Source: Halomonas socia (GTDB lineage: Bacteria > Pseudomonadota > Gammaproteobacteria > Pseudomonadales > Halomonadaceae). Taken from it: a stretch of DNA of 64,000 nt. The position numbers and the translations under genes are program-made. Within the stretch, counting starts at the first letter, position 1, and each line of letters begins with the position of its first letter. Of this stretch, positions 26,700 to 37,267 are shown one piece after another. Below the pieces are notes generated by a model that saw only the letters and a list, made by a program, of their open reading frames with translations, was not told the origin of the DNA and did not search any database. Location of the stretch: positions 1,550,001 to 1,614,000 of the forward strand of contig NZ_CP048812.1 of NCBI RefSeq assembly GCF_010977575.1. The letters run 5' to 3'.

Positions 26700-27079
26700 T
26701 GGTGGAGGCGGCGGGAATTGAACCCGCGTCCGCCGGCACTCGCTCTTCGGCTCTACATGCTTAGGTCCGTCTTTTGATTTAACGCCACTGGCTCCGACGG
26801 GCAGGATCCAGCTACGCGATTCCTCTAAGGTTTAGCGATTGGCGAGAGGACACCACCAACCGCGATCCCATCAGTTTGCGCTCATATCCCCGCCGTGATG
26901 AATGGGCACATCACTTTGGGGCCGGACTAGAAGCTAACAGCTATTAAGCTGCCAGCGCGCCCTGAGCGTAGTTGTCGTCGTTTGCGACTATTTAATCGTG
27001 ATGTTGGATTTACGAGATACATCACGCTCTCGGCATGCACCTAGGAGGTTGTCACCGGCGTCGAAGCCATGTCGCCCCC
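26700..27079 (-). ncRNA. ssrA: tmRNA (transfer-messenger RNA)
   Basis: About 380 nt on the minus strand. The 5' end GGGGGCGAC pairs with the 3' CGCCTCC before ACCA to give the acceptor stem. The T-arm reads GCGGGTTCAATTCCCGC. The tag reading frame (26985-26944) encodes ANDDNYAQGALAA followed by TAA. It rescues stalled ribosomes together with SmpB, whose gene lies 61 bases upstream. A TAGAAT -10-like hexamer stands at 27098-27093. The 3' half of ssrA is a common island attachment site, but no duplicated end was found here. Confidence 0.95.
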
Positions 27080-27139
27080 GTGGAACCTCGTCATTCTATC
27101 AGGTGGGGGCGGCGCGACGCCAGTTCAAGCGTGCGCCGT

Positions 27140-27622
27140 TCAGTGATCGCGCATGATCCGCGCCTTCTGGCGGTTCCAGTCGCGCTCCTTCTCGGTGGCG
27201 CGCTTGTCGTGCTGCTTCTTGCCGGTCACCAGCGCCAGCTCGCACTTGATCAGGTTCTTCTTCCAGTACAGCTTGAGCGGCACGCAGGTGTGGCCCTTGT
27301 CCTGGGTGCGCGAGAAGATCTTGGCGATCTCCTTGCGATGCAGCAGCAGCTTGCGGGTGCGCGTCGGGTCGGCGATCTCATGGGTGCTGGCGGTGTTGAG
27401 CGGGGTGATGTGGCTGCCCAACAGCCAGGCCTCGCCGTTCTTGATCAGGATATAGGTGTCGGTGAGCTGGGCCTTGCCGGCACGCAGGCTCTTTACCTCC
27501 CACCCGGCCAGCGCGAGGCCCGCTTCGAAGGTCTCGTCGATGTGGTACTCGAAGCGTGCCTTCTTGTTCTGGGCGATGACGGAACTGGACGGGCCTTTGC
27601 CCTTGCCTTTCTTGTTGGCCAT
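27140..27622 (-). CDS. smpB: SsrA-binding protein SmpB
   Basis: 160 residues with the SmpB OB-fold: [37 protein letters not shown], and the C-terminal basic tail [18 protein letters not shown] that enters the decoding centre. It binds the tRNA-like part of tmRNA and carries it to stalled ribosomes. It is adjacent to and in the same direction as ssrA. The start [10 protein letters not shown] is standard. It is divergent from ratA. Confidence 0.96.
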   Translation of the reverse strand: MANKKGKGKGPSSSVIAQNKKARFEYHIDETFEAGLALAGWEVKSLRAGKAQLTDTYILIKNGEAWLLGSHITPLNTASTHEIADPTRTRKLLLHRKEIAKIFSRTQDKGHTCVPLKLYWKKNLIKCELALVTGKKQHDKRATEKERDWNRQKARIMRDH

Positions 27623-27750
27623 GGAACCTCGTGTGTCGATATGCCTTGGCAGCCCCGTTCGAGATGGGGGGAAGCGTGATAAGATTCAAGGCTTGACGAA
27701 ATAGCCGACCATGATACGCGTACGGCCCAGCAAAGTCAGCGGAGAGGTAA

Positions 27751-28185
27751 ATGCCTACGGTCAATCGGTCCGCCCTGGTGCGGCACTCCCCTCAGGCGAT
27801 GTTCGACCTGGTCAACGATTTCGAGCGCTATCCGGAGTTCCTGCCGGGCTGCCGGCGGGCACGTCTGATCGAGCGCGACGAGGAGCACCTGATTGGCGAG
27901 ATGACCCTGGGCAGGGCGGGTATCGAGCACAGCATCATGACCCGCAACGACCTGGTCGAGCCGGAGCGCATCGAGCTATCGCTGGTAAAGGGGCCTTTCA
28001 AGCGCCTGCGCGGCCGCTGGCTGTTCACGCCGATGGGCGAGGATGCCTGCAAGGTGAGCCTGGAAATGGAGTTCGAGTTCGCCAACCGGTTGCTGGGCAT
28101 GGCTTTCGGCAAGTTGTTTCAGCAGGTCGCCGGGCAACTGGTGGAGTCGTTTACCCGCCGCGCAGACGATCTCTATGGTCGCTGA
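27751..28185 (+). CDS. ratA: RatA / COQ10-like START-domain protein
   Basis: 144 residues covering one START/polyketide-cyclase-like domain (QAMFDLVNDFERYPEFLPGC, ELSLVKGPFKRLRGRW, LFQQVAGQLVESFTRRAD). E. coli RatA was described as inhibiting 70S assembly, and homologues (Coq10) bind ubiquinone and aid respiration. A GGAGAGG ribosome site precedes the ATG. It is paired with rnfH (ratB) downstream and divergent from smpB, the usual gammaproteobacterial arrangement. Confidence 0.92.
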   Translation: MPTVNRSALVRHSPQAMFDLVNDFERYPEFLPGCRRARLIERDEEHLIGEMTLGRAGIEHSIMTRNDLVEPERIELSLVKGPFKRLRGRWLFTPMGEDACKVSLEMEFEFANRLLGMAFGKLFQQVAGQLVESFTRRADDLYGR

Positions 28186-28215
28186 GCGCGGTAAACGTGC
28201 GCCGGGAGCTGGGTG

Positions 28216-28518
28216 ATGAGCGATATGATCGAGATTGAAGTGGCCTTCGCGCTGCCCGAGCGCCAGCGGCTGGTGGCGCTGGCGGTGCCGCCTGGTACAT
28301 CGGCTCGTCAGGCGGTGCTGCAGGCCGGGCTTGCGCAGGTATTTCCCGAGCAGGGCGAAGCGTTCTTCCGCAAAGCGCCGCTGGGCATCTTCGGTACGCT
28401 ACTCAAGCGCGACGACCAGCCGCTCAGCGAGGGCGACCGGGTTGAAGTCTACCGCCCGCTGCAGATCGATCCCAAGCAGGCGCGCAAGCGGCGCGCCGAG
28501 CAGGGCAAGGCGCGCTGA
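28216..28518 (+). CDS. rnfH: RnfH / UPF0125 (RatB) family protein
   Basis: A small beta-grasp (ubiquitin-like) protein of about 100 residues (VAFALPERQRLVALAVPPG, KAPLGIFGTLLKRDDQPLSEGDRVEVYRPL, with RRA...GKAR at the end). It lies right after ratA, as in E. coli. The start is uncertain among GTG 28213, ATG 28216 and ATG 28225; 28216 suits the GGGAG site best. The function is unknown despite the name, which comes from genes near rnf operons. Confidence 0.88.
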   Translation: MSDMIEIEVAFALPERQRLVALAVPPGTSARQAVLQAGLAQVFPEQGEAFFRKAPLGIFGTLLKRDDQPLSEGDRVEVYRPLQIDPKQARKRRAEQGKAR

Positions 28519-28536
28519 TCGATAGCTAGGTCGCAA

Positions 28537-29067
28537 TCAGAGCGACGGATCCTGCTGGCTGGGCTCCGGCTGGCTGGGCTCCGGCGCGCGCTCGGCGGGT
28601 GCGCCGCCGGCCGGGGCGGTGCCGCCGCCCTGGGGCTCGGGTGGTGCCTCGGGCTGCGGGCTCTGCGGGACCATGCCGTCGTCCGGGCCGACGCCTTCCG
28701 GGGCTGGGCCAGGGCCATCCTCGGGCATCAGGTCGATGTCGCGGGACAGGTCGCCATCGCGGCTGATATCGACCAGGCGGTCGCCGTCGAAAGTCAGGGT
28801 GACGCGGCGCTGGTCAACGCCGCCGTAGGCCTCGTCGAGACGGAACAGGTAGTCCCACTGTCTGGCGTCGAACGGCCCCTCGAGTAGCGGGGTGCCCATC
28901 ACGCCGCGCACCTGGTCGCGGCTCATGCCCGGCTGCAACTGGCCGACCATGTCCTGAGTCACCAGATTGCCCTGGGCCAGGTCGCGCTTGTAGACGCCTA
29001 TGTAGCTGCACCCACTTACCAGAGTGAAGGCAACGGAAAGGGTGACGGTTTTGATCAGCTTTTGCAT
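28537..29067 (-). CDS. bamE: Outer membrane protein assembly factor BamE (SmpA/OmlA)
   Basis: 176 residues. The lipoprotein signal ends LVSGC, with lipidation of Cys20. The BamE core follows (LVTQDMVGQLQPGMSRDQVR, GTPLLEGPFDARQWDYLFRL, RRVTLTFDGDRLV). After about residue 105 there is a long Pro/Glu/Gly-rich tail that many BamE proteins lack. It is part of the BAM complex that inserts beta-barrels in the outer membrane. The frame continues upstream to 29106, but the signal peptide fixes the ATG at 29067. It is divergent from fur, as in most gammaproteobacteria. Confidence 0.93.
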   Translation of the reverse strand: MQKLIKTVTLSVAFTLVSGCSYIGVYKRDLAQGNLVTQDMVGQLQPGMSRDQVRGVMGTPLLEGPFDARQWDYLFRLDEAYGGVDQRRVTLTFDGDRLVDISRDGDLSRDIDLMPEDGPGPAPEGVGPDDGMVPQSPQPEAPPEPQGGGTAPAGGAPAERAPEPSQPEPSQQDPSL

Positions 29068-29139
29068 TTGAGCCTGTTCTTCACTATCGTTGAGTCGGTC
29101 GATCATACCCGACCCTACACGTTACTGCGAAGAGCGACC

Positions 29140-29586
29140 ATGGCCGATCAGAACCATGAACTACGCAAGGCGGGTCTGAAGGTGACCCTGCCCCGCGTAA
29201 AGATCCTGCAGATCCTGGAAAATGCCCCGGGTCAGCACCACTTGAGCGCCGAAGATGTCTATAAGGCGCTGTTGGATGCCGGCGAAGACGTGGGTCTGGC
29301 CACCGTCTATCGCGTGCTTACTCAATTCGAGTCTGCCGGCTTGGTGATCCGTCACAATTTCGATGGCGGTCACGCGCTGTTCGAGCTTTCTCAGGATGAG
29401 CACCACGACCATATGGTGTGCCTCGAGAGCGGTGAGATCATCGAGTTCTTCGATGAGACCATCGAGCGTCGTCAACAGGAGATCGCCGAGGAGCACGGTT
29501 TCGAACTGGTGGACCATGCCCTGGTGCTGTATGTGCGCCCCAAGGGTTCCAAGGCGACCCGTCAGGAAGGCATCCAGAAGAAGTAA
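29140..29586 (+). CDS. fur: Ferric uptake regulator Fur
   Basis: 148 residues: winged-helix domain (LRKAGLKVTLPRVKILQILE, HHLSAEDVYKALLDAGEDVG, LATVYRVLTQFESAGLV) and metal-binding dimer domain (DEHHDHMVCLESGEIIEF). The second cysteine of the CxxC pair found in E. coli Fur is replaced (CLES). This resembles Pseudomonas Fur, so the structural zinc site of the E. coli type is absent. Fe(II)-bound Fur represses iron-uptake genes. The ATG at 29140 starts the conserved MADQNHELRK. A hairpin terminator follows. Confidence 0.96.
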   Translation: MADQNHELRKAGLKVTLPRVKILQILENAPGQHHLSAEDVYKALLDAGEDVGLATVYRVLTQFESAGLVIRHNFDGGHALFELSQDEHHDHMVCLESGEIIEFFDETIERRQQEIAEEHGFELVDHALVLYVRPKGSKATRQEGIQKK

Positions 29587-29610
29587 GCGCAAGGCAGCTG
29601 CTTCACATCT

Positions 29611-29639
29611 CTCGGCCCCGATCCATGATCGGGGCCGAG
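29611..29639. terminator. Bidirectional hairpin between fur and recN
   Basis: A perfect 13-bp inverted repeat (CTCGGCCCCGATC and its complement) with a CAT loop lies between the convergent stops of fur and recN. T-runs are weak on both sides, so termination efficiency is uncertain. Confidence 0.7.
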
Positions 29640-29665
29640 TTCGTGTGGGGCCGCGGCGCTAGGCG

Positions 29666-31339
29666 CTAGTGATGGGCGCGCTGGCTGGCGTCGAGCATCT
29701 CGCGAGCGTGGGCCAGGGTGCGCTCGGAGAGCTTGACCCCGCCGAGCATGCGCGCCAGCTCGCGTACCCGCCCGGCGCCGTCGAGCAACATCATCTGGGT
29801 CAAGGTGGTATCGGCCTCGGCCTGTTTCTCGATATGCAGGTGCTGGTGGGCCTGGGCGGCGACCTGGGGCAGGTGGGTCACGGTCATGACCTGGCCGTCG
29901 GCGCCCAGGCGCTTGAGCAGCTGGCCGACGATCTCGGCGGTGGCGCCGGAAATACCCACGTCGACCTCGTCGAACACCAGGCTGGGAATGGTCGAGTGGC
30001 TGGCCGCCACCACCTGGATCGCCAGGCTGATCCGCGACAGTTCACCGCCCGAGGCGACCTTGGTCAGCGGCCGCGGCGGCTGACCCGGGTTGGCGCTGAT
30101 CAGGAAGCGCACCGTGTCCATGCCGTCTGCGGCCGCGGTCTCGCGGGCCTCGACCTGCACCGCGAAGCTCGCCTTGTCCATGGCCAGAAAGCCCAGTTGC
30201 GCCTGTACCTCGTCGGCGAAGCGCGTCGCCGCTGCTTGGCGCGCCGCGCTGATCGCCTTGGCCTGCTGGCGCCAGGCGTCGCGCAGCTGCTCGACCTCCT
30301 GGCTGAGCGCTTCGAGGTCATGTTCGCCGCCATCGAGCTCGGCCAGCTCATGCTGCAGGCGCTGATGCAGCGCGACCAGTTCGTCCGGCAGCACATGATG
30401 CTTGCGGGCAATGCGATGCACGGCGCCGAGCCGCTCTTCGACCTCGGCCAGGCGCGCCGGGTCGAGCTCGGTGGTGTCGACGAAACGCTGCAGCTCGCGA
30501 CCCGCTTCCTCGACCTGGATGCGCGCCTCCTCGAGCATGCCGAGGGCCTCGGCGAGGCTGCCGCGGTCGCTGCCGGGCAGCGCGCCCAGCCGGCCGATCG
30601 CCTGGGCCAGCAGCGATTGGGCGCCGCCGTCGTCGTGGTCGCAGCAGTCGGCGGCAAACTGCGCCTCGCGCAGGGTCTCCTCGGCGTGGGCGAGGCATGT
30701 CTGCTGCTGCTCCAGGGCCTCCAGCTCGCCCTCGGCCAGCGCCAGCTGGTCGAGCTCCTCGACCTGATAGCGCAGCAGCTGGCGGCGCGCCGCCAGTTCG
30801 TCGCCATCTTCGCTCAGCCGCTTGAGGTTGCGCCGCGCCTGCTGCCAGCGGCGGTGAGTCTCGCCGAGGGCGGCGACCGCCTCGCGCTGGCCGGCGTAGT
30901 CGTCGAGCAGGCGCAGGTGGGTGTCTTCGCGCAGCAGTGCCTGATGGGCGTGCTGGCCGTGAATCTCGATCAGGTGCTCGCCCAGCGCCTTGAGGTCGGC
31001 GATGGTCGCCGGCTGGCCGTTGATCCACGCCTTGGAGCGCCCGGCAGCGGTGATTACGCGGCGCAGCAGGCAGTCGTCGCCGGGCAGTTCGCGCTGCTCC
31101 AGCCAGGCTTGCGCCTCGGGCAGGGCGGCGATATCGAAGCGTGCCGAGAGGTCGGCGCGCTCGCGGCCGTGGCGTACGCTGCCGGCGTCGGCGCGCTCGC
31201 CCAGGCACAGCCCCAAGGCGCCGAGCAGGATTGACTTGCCGGCCCCGGTCTCGCCGGTGATGGCGGTCATGCCGCCGTGCAGCTCCAGGTCGAGGCTATC
31301 GACGATGGCGTAATCACGAATTGCGAGCTGTACCAGCAT
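29666..31339 (-). CDS. recN: DNA repair protein RecN
   Basis: 557 residues, an SMC-like ATPase. The Walker A is GETGAGKS near residue 29. A central coiled-coil region follows (about 150-370). The C-terminal ATPase half has KVASGGELSRISLAIQV (signature) and PSLVFDEVDVGISG (Walker B). RecN acts early in double-strand-break repair, holding DNA together. A LexA box at 31374-31389, about 35 bases before the start, indicates SOS control. It ends convergently with fur. Confidence 0.96.
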   Translation of the reverse strand: MLVQLAIRDYAIVDSLDLELHGGMTAITGETGAGKSILLGALGLCLGERADAGSVRHGRERADLSARFDIAALPEAQAWLEQRELPGDDCLLRRVITAAGRSKAWINGQPATIADLKALGEHLIEIHGQHAHQALLREDTHLRLLDDYAGQREAVAALGETHRRWQQARRNLKRLSEDGDELAARRQLLRYQVEELDQLALAEGELEALEQQQTCLAHAEETLREAQFAADCCDHDDGGAQSLLAQAIGRLGALPGSDRGSLAEALGMLEEARIQVEEAGRELQRFVDTTELDPARLAEVEERLGAVHRIARKHHVLPDELVALHQRLQHELAELDGGEHDLEALSQEVEQLRDAWRQQAKAISAARQAAATRFADEVQAQLGFLAMDKASFAVQVEARETAAADGMDTVRFLISANPGQPPRPLTKVASGGELSRISLAIQVVAASHSTIPSLVFDEVDVGISGATAEIVGQLLKRLGADGQVMTVTHLPQVAAQAHQHLHIEKQAEADTTLTQMMLLDGAGRVRELARMLGGVKLSERTLAHAREMLDASQRAHH

Positions 31340-31373
31340 GGCCGCCTATCTCCTTGCAGTGTGGATCACCCCT

Positions 31374-31389
31374 CTGTGCGTTTATACAG
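31374..31389 (-). promoter_or_regulatory. LexA (SOS) box upstream of recN
   Basis: CTGT-N8-ACAG, here CTGTATAAACGCACAG on the minus strand, matches the gammaproteobacterial LexA consensus at all eight fixed positions. Its centre is about 42 bases from the recN start, where binding would block transcription. Confidence 0.9.
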
Positions 31390-31439
31390 TAGCTGATGTG
31401 GGCCGACAATGCTCGTGGCCTCGCCGCACCCCTGTGCGC

Positions 31440-31467
31440 CTTGAGATTGACGCCAGCATCCCCATAT
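31440..31467 (+). promoter_or_regulatory. Heat-shock (sigma-32) promoter before grpE
   Basis: CTTGAGA at 31440-31446 and CCCCATAT at 31460-31467, separated by 13 bases, match the sigma-32 consensus CTTGAAA/CCCCATnT closely. A start near 31475 would give a leader of about 85 bases before the grpE ATG. Confidence 0.85.
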
Positions 31468-31560
31468 AGGCAGCAAATCGAAGTAATCAGCCTTGCAGAT
31501 ACTGCATGTCGTGAAATGTTCAGGCGGCCGCGTGCCGTCTTTCGATGTCAGGAGACACTC

Positions 31561-32190
31561 ATGGCCAAACAGCCGCAGACGCCGCTAGATGAAGAGTTGG
31601 AGCGCGCCGAGCAGGACGCCGAGCCGCAGAAGACGCCGCTGGATGGCGATCTCGAGGAGGCCATCGAGGCCGCAGCCGACGAGAGCGAGCCGGTCGAGGA
31701 GCCGGTAGCCAGCGACGCCGATGTCGATGCACTCAATGCGCGCATCGAGGAGCTCGAACAGAGCGCCGCCGAGGCCAAGGACCAGGCGCTGCGCGCCGCT
31801 GCCGAGGCGCAGAACGTGCGTCGCCGCGCCGAACAGGAAGCCGACAAGGCGCGCAAGTTCGCGCTGGAGAAGTTCGTCAAGGAGCTGCTGCCGGTGGTCG
31901 ACAGCCTGGAGAAGGCGCTGGAAGCCATGGAAGACGGCGCCAGCGACGCACACCGCGAGGGCGTGTCGATGACCCTCAAGCTGCAGCTCGACGTGTTCGG
32001 CAAGTTCGGCGTCGAGGCGGTGGAGCCCCACGGCGAGCCGTTCGACCCGCAGTACCACGAGGCCATGGCGATGGTGCCCAACCCTGAGCTCGAGCCCAAC
32101 ACCGTGATGGACGTGATGCAGAAGGGCTACCTGCTCAATGGGCGCCTGGTACGCCCGGCCATGGTGGTGGTCAGCCAGGCGGCGAACTGA
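31561..32190 (+). CDS. grpE: Nucleotide exchange factor GrpE
   Basis: 209 residues. It has an acidic low-complexity N-terminus, a long coiled coil (about 55-110, [20 protein letters not shown]) and the C-terminal beta-domain with [40 protein letters not shown]. It releases ADP from DnaK and acts as a thermosensor. CAGGAGACACTC precedes the ATG. The frame is open upstream to 31396, but similarity begins at 31561. It is first in the grpE-dnaK-dnaJ block. Confidence 0.96.
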   Translation: MAKQPQTPLDEELERAEQDAEPQKTPLDGDLEEAIEAAADESEPVEEPVASDADVDALNARIEELEQSAAEAKDQALRAAAEAQNVRRRAEQEADKARKFALEKFVKELLPVVDSLEKALEAMEDGASDAHREGVSMTLKLQLDVFGKFGVEAVEPHGEPFDPQYHEAMAMVPNPELEPNTVMDVMQKGYLLNGRLVRPAMVVVSQAAN

Positions 32191-32219
32191 GCAACGTCAA
32201 GGCGATTGGGGGCGCGGGT

Positions 32220-32247
32220 CTTGAAAAGTGCCAGGCGGCCCCCAGAT
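32220..32247 (+). promoter_or_regulatory. Second heat-shock (sigma-32) promoter, before dnaK
   Basis: CTTGAAA at 32220-32226 (perfect -35) and CCCCAGAT at 32240-32247 with a 13-base spacer lie in the grpE-dnaK gap, about 65 bases before the dnaK ATG. dnaK can therefore be induced separately from grpE. Confidence 0.85.
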
Positions 32248-32311
32248 AGACGACAACCCCGCGGCGAAGGCCGCGATGTACGAATCAAGTGACAACTTTC
32301 GAGGATTTCCT

Positions 32312-34243
<1,932 letters not shown>

Positions 34244-34268
34244 CCACGACATCTGAGCTTCGGATGAC

Positions 34269-34304
34269 ACCAGCGCGGGGGCCTGACTCCCGCGTTGGTG
34301 TTTC
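34269..34304 (+). terminator. Hairpin between dnaK and dnaJ
   Basis: An 11-bp stem (ACCAGCGCGGG pairing with CCCGCGTTGGT, one G-T pair) is followed by GTTTCC. The short T-run suggests partial termination, which would lower dnaJ relative to dnaK. Confidence 0.55.
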
Positions 34305-34334
34305 CGCAGTGTCGCTATGGAGGCGGACAGACCC

Positions 34335-35483
34335 ATGTCCAAACGTGACTATTACGAGGTGCTCGGCGTCGAGCGCGGGGCCGATCAAAAAGAGATCAAG
34401 AAGGCCTATCGGCGCCTGGCCCAGAAATTTCACCCGGACCGCAATCCGGACGATGACAGCGCGGCGGAGAAATTTCGCGAGGTCTCCGAGGCCTATGAGG
34501 TCCTGACCGACGGCGAGAAGCGCGCCGCCTACGACCAGTTCGGCCATGCTGGCGTCGACGGCCAGGGCGGTGGCTTCGGTGGTGGTGGCTTCGGCGGCGG
34601 CGCGGGTGCCGGCGGCTTCAGCGATATCTTCGGCGACGTGTTCGGTGACATCTTCGGCGGTGGCGGCGGGCGTCGCCACCCCAACGCCCCACAGCGCGGC
34701 AGCGACCTGCGCTACAACCTCGAGCTCGACCTCGAGGATGCGGTGGCCGGCACCAGCGTCGACATCCGCGTGCCGCGCCACGTCGACTGCGAGCGCTGCG
34801 ACGGCGAGGGCGCCGAGCCGGGCTCCACCAAGGAGACCTGCCCGACCTGTGCCGGGCACGGCCAGGTGCGCATGCAGCAGGGCTTCTTCGCCGTGCAGCA
34901 GACCTGCCCCACCTGCCACGGCAGCGGCCAGCACATCAAGGTGCCGTGCCACAAGTGCAACGGCGAGGGCCGCGTGCGCGAGACCCGCACCCTGTCGGTG
35001 AAGATTCCCGCCGGCGTGGACACCGGCGACCGCATTCGCCTCAACGGCGAGGGCGAGACCGGCATCAACGGCGGCCCGCCGGGGGACCTCTACGTGCAGG
35101 TGGCCATCAAGCCGCACCATATCTTCCAGCGCGATGGCCGCCACCTGCAGTGCGAAGTGCCGATCAACTTCGTCGACGCCGCCCTCGGCGGTGAGCTCGA
35201 AGTGCCGACCCTGGACGGACGCGTCAAGCTCAAGATCCCCGCCGAGACCCAGACCGGCAAGCTGTTCCGGCTCAAGGGCAAGGGCGTCAAGCCGGTGCGC
35301 GGCGGCCCTCCTGGGGACCTGCTGTGCAAGGTCGTGCTCGAGACCCCGGTCAAGCTCAGCGAGCACCAGAAGGAGTTGCTGCGCCAGTTCCAGGACAGCC
35401 TCGGCGAGAGCAACAGCCACTCGCCCAAGAAGAGCGGCTTCTTCGACGGCGTGAAGAAGTTCTTCGAGGACATGAAGCCGTAA
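34335..35483 (+). CDS. dnaJ: Co-chaperone DnaJ (Hsp40)
   Basis: 382 residues. The J domain (1-70) has the HPD motif (FHPDRNPDD). A Gly/Phe-rich linker follows (about 78-115). Four CxxCxGxG zinc repeats are present ([32 protein letters not shown]), then the two-part C-terminal substrate-binding domain. It delivers clients to DnaK and stimulates its ATPase. The start is [11 protein letters not shown] at 34335; an in-frame upstream Met at 34317 is not conserved. Confidence 0.97.
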   Translation: MSKRDYYEVLGVERGADQKEIKKAYRRLAQKFHPDRNPDDDSAAEKFREVSEAYEVLTDGEKRAAYDQFGHAGVDGQGGGFGGGGFGGGAGAGGFSDIFGDVFGDIFGGGGGRRHPNAPQRGSDLRYNLELDLEDAVAGTSVDIRVPRHVDCERCDGEGAEPGSTKETCPTCAGHGQVRMQQGFFAVQQTCPTCHGSGQHIKVPCHKCNGEGRVRETRTLSVKIPAGVDTGDRIRLNGEGETGINGGPPGDLYVQVAIKPHHIFQRDGRHLQCEVPINFVDAALGGELEVPTLDGRVKLKIPAETQTGKLFRLKGKGVKPVRGGPPGDLLCKVVLETPVKLSEHQKELLRQFQDSLGESNSHSPKKSGFFDGVKKFFEDMKP

Positions 35484-35507
35484 GGTTTCCGCTGCTCCTT
35501 GAAACGA

Positions 35508-35540
35508 CAAGGCCCTGGCATCCCGGATGCCGGGGCCTTG
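35508..35540 (+). terminator. Terminator after dnaJ
   Basis: A long GC-rich stem, CAAGGCCCtGGCAT pairing with ATGCCgGGGCCTTG, lies 25 bases after dnaJ. It lacks a clear T-run. Confidence 0.6.
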
Positions 35541-35582
35541 CGCGTCTGGGCAGGGCTCAACGCAGCAAGTGATCCATACGCC

Positions 35583-35590
35583 ACTCGAGG
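35583..35590 (+). repeat. Target-site duplication of IS66 element, left copy
   Basis: ACTCGAGG immediately precedes the left IS end (GTAAGCG). The same eight bases follow the right end at 38052-38059. Eight bases is the usual IS66-family duplication length. Confidence 0.9.
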
Positions 35591-35622
35591 GTAAGCGAAC
35601 GGGCATCACCCTTTGTGAATGA

Positions 35623-37173
35623 TCAGTCGACGAGTTGCCAGTTGTGGGGCAGGAGTTCGTGGAGCTGGCTGGCCTTCTGGGTCGGCAGCCGTTCGAGCAC
35701 ATCCTTCAGGTAAGCGTAGGGCTCATGGCCGTTCAGCTTGGCGCATTGGATCAGGCTCATGATGTTGGCGGCACGCTGGCCGCTGCGCAGCGAGCCGGCA
35801 AACAGCCAGTTGCTGCGACCGAGCGCCCAGGGACGAATCAGGTTTTCCACCCGGTTGTTGTCGATGGGTAACCCGCCGTCATCGAGGTAGCGCGTCAGCG
35901 TCGCCCAACGCTTCAAGCTATAGTCCAGCGCCTTGGCCGTCGCCGAGCCGTTTGGCACTTTCTCGCGGTGAGCCAACATCCAGCGGTGCAGCGCGTCGGC
36001 GATGGGCCTCGCCCGTGTCTCCCTCAGTCGTTGGCGTTCTTCCGCGCTCAGTGACTGGGCCTCGCGCTCCACCTGGTAAAGCTGGCCGATCAGTTCGATG
36101 GCCTGTTTGGCAATCTGACTCTTGGCAGCCACGTGTAGGTCGACGAACTTGCGTCGCGCATGAGCCATGCAGCCGATCTCGGTGACGCCCTTGGCAAAGC
36201 TCTGCTTGTAGCCGCTGTAGTCGTCGCAGATCAGCTTGCCCTTCCACTCACCGAGGAAGTCACGGGCATGCTGACCGCCACGCCCCTCGCTGAAGTCGTA
36301 GACCACCGCCTGCAATCCGGCGTAGGGCGTCGTGGCGTAAGCCCAGAGGTAGGCACGGTGGGTCTTCTTCTTGCCTGGGGCCAGCATCGGCACCGGGGTC
36401 TCGTCGGCATGCAGCACGGGCTCGGCAAGCAACAGGTCACGCAGCGCATCGACCAGTGGCTGGAGCCGCACCCCGCAGATGCCAGCCCACTCGCCCAAGG
36501 TGGAGCGCGGAATCGGTACACCGGCACGGGCAAAGATCTGCTCTTGGCGATAGAGGGGCAGATGATCGGCATACTTAGCGATCAGCACCTGGGCCAGCAG
36601 GCCGGCGGTGGGGATGCCCTTGTCGATGATCTGGGCCGGCATCGGCGCCTGGATCAGCGTCTCACACTGGTCGCAGACCCATTTGCCGCGAACATGGCGC
36701 TCGACGTGGAACACGCCTGGCGTGTAGTCGAGCTTTTCGCTGATCTCCTCGCCGATCCGCCGCAGCTGGCAACCGCAGGTGCAATGATCATTCTCCGGAT
36801 CATGGTGAACCTCGGTGCGCGGCAGCTCGGGAGGCAAGGGGGCGCGCTTGGGGGCCTTCTTGGGCACCGGCGGAGTGGAGGTGAGCTTCAGATCCTCAAG
36901 CTCAGTCTCGATGGCGGCGATGTCGGCATCCACCATCTCCTCCAGCAGGCTGATCTGCAGGACGTTGAGCTGTTCGCTGCGCTTGCCGAAAGCGTGGCGC
37001 TTAAGCAGCGCCAATTCATAAGTCAGCTTCTGATTGACCTGCTCGGTGTGGCGTAGCGTTTCTTGGCTCTGTGTCAGCGCCCGGTCCTTTTCCTCCACCT
37101 GCGCCATCAGCGTTGCCGCCAGGTGGCGGAGCTGATCGGGAGAGAGTTGGGACAAGTCAGGCGGCGTCTTCAT
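35623..37173 (-). CDS. tnpC: IS66 transposase TnpC
   Basis: 516 residues, normal length for the IS66 DDE transposase. It has an N-terminal leucine-zipper-like helix (LMAQVEEKDRALTQSQETLR), the IS66 zinc-finger region (HDPENDHCTCGCQLRRIGEE, KWVCDQCETLIQ), catalytic segments LHADETPVPML and LICDDYSGYKQSF, and the late Glu region in DDGGLPIDNNRVENLIRPWA. The ATG at 37173 begins MKTPPDLSQL; the longer frame to 37437 is not conserved. It is probably active. Confidence 0.95.
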   Translation of the reverse strand: MKTPPDLSQLSPDQLRHLAATLMAQVEEKDRALTQSQETLRHTEQVNQKLTYELALLKRHAFGKRSEQLNVLQISLLEEMVDADIAAIETELEDLKLTSTPPVPKKAPKRAPLPPELPRTEVHHDPENDHCTCGCQLRRIGEEISEKLDYTPGVFHVERHVRGKWVCDQCETLIQAPMPAQIIDKGIPTAGLLAQVLIAKYADHLPLYRQEQIFARAGVPIPRSTLGEWAGICGVRLQPLVDALRDLLLAEPVLHADETPVPMLAPGKKKTHRAYLWAYATTPYAGLQAVVYDFSEGRGGQHARDFLGEWKGKLICDDYSGYKQSFAKGVTEIGCMAHARRKFVDLHVAAKSQIAKQAIELIGQLYQVEREAQSLSAEERQRLRETRARPIADALHRWMLAHREKVPNGSATAKALDYSLKRWATLTRYLDDGGLPIDNNRVENLIRPWALGRSNWLFAGSLRSGQRAANIMSLIQCAKLNGHEPYAYLKDVLERLPTQKASQLHELLPHNWQLVD

Positions 37174-37267
37174 CCTCTGATTATGCCAGCCCGCCAGCAG
37201 CAAAGGGATGCGCAGATTATCGAATGGCCAGGGCTCGCCTTCTGTGCCGATAAGTTCACCGCGCGAC

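Noticed and set aside
26390..26739. Short open frames between srfA and ssrA, one overlapping the tmRNA 3' end
   Set aside because: No ribosome sites, family motifs or sensible codon use; one overlaps a structural RNA and its terminator.
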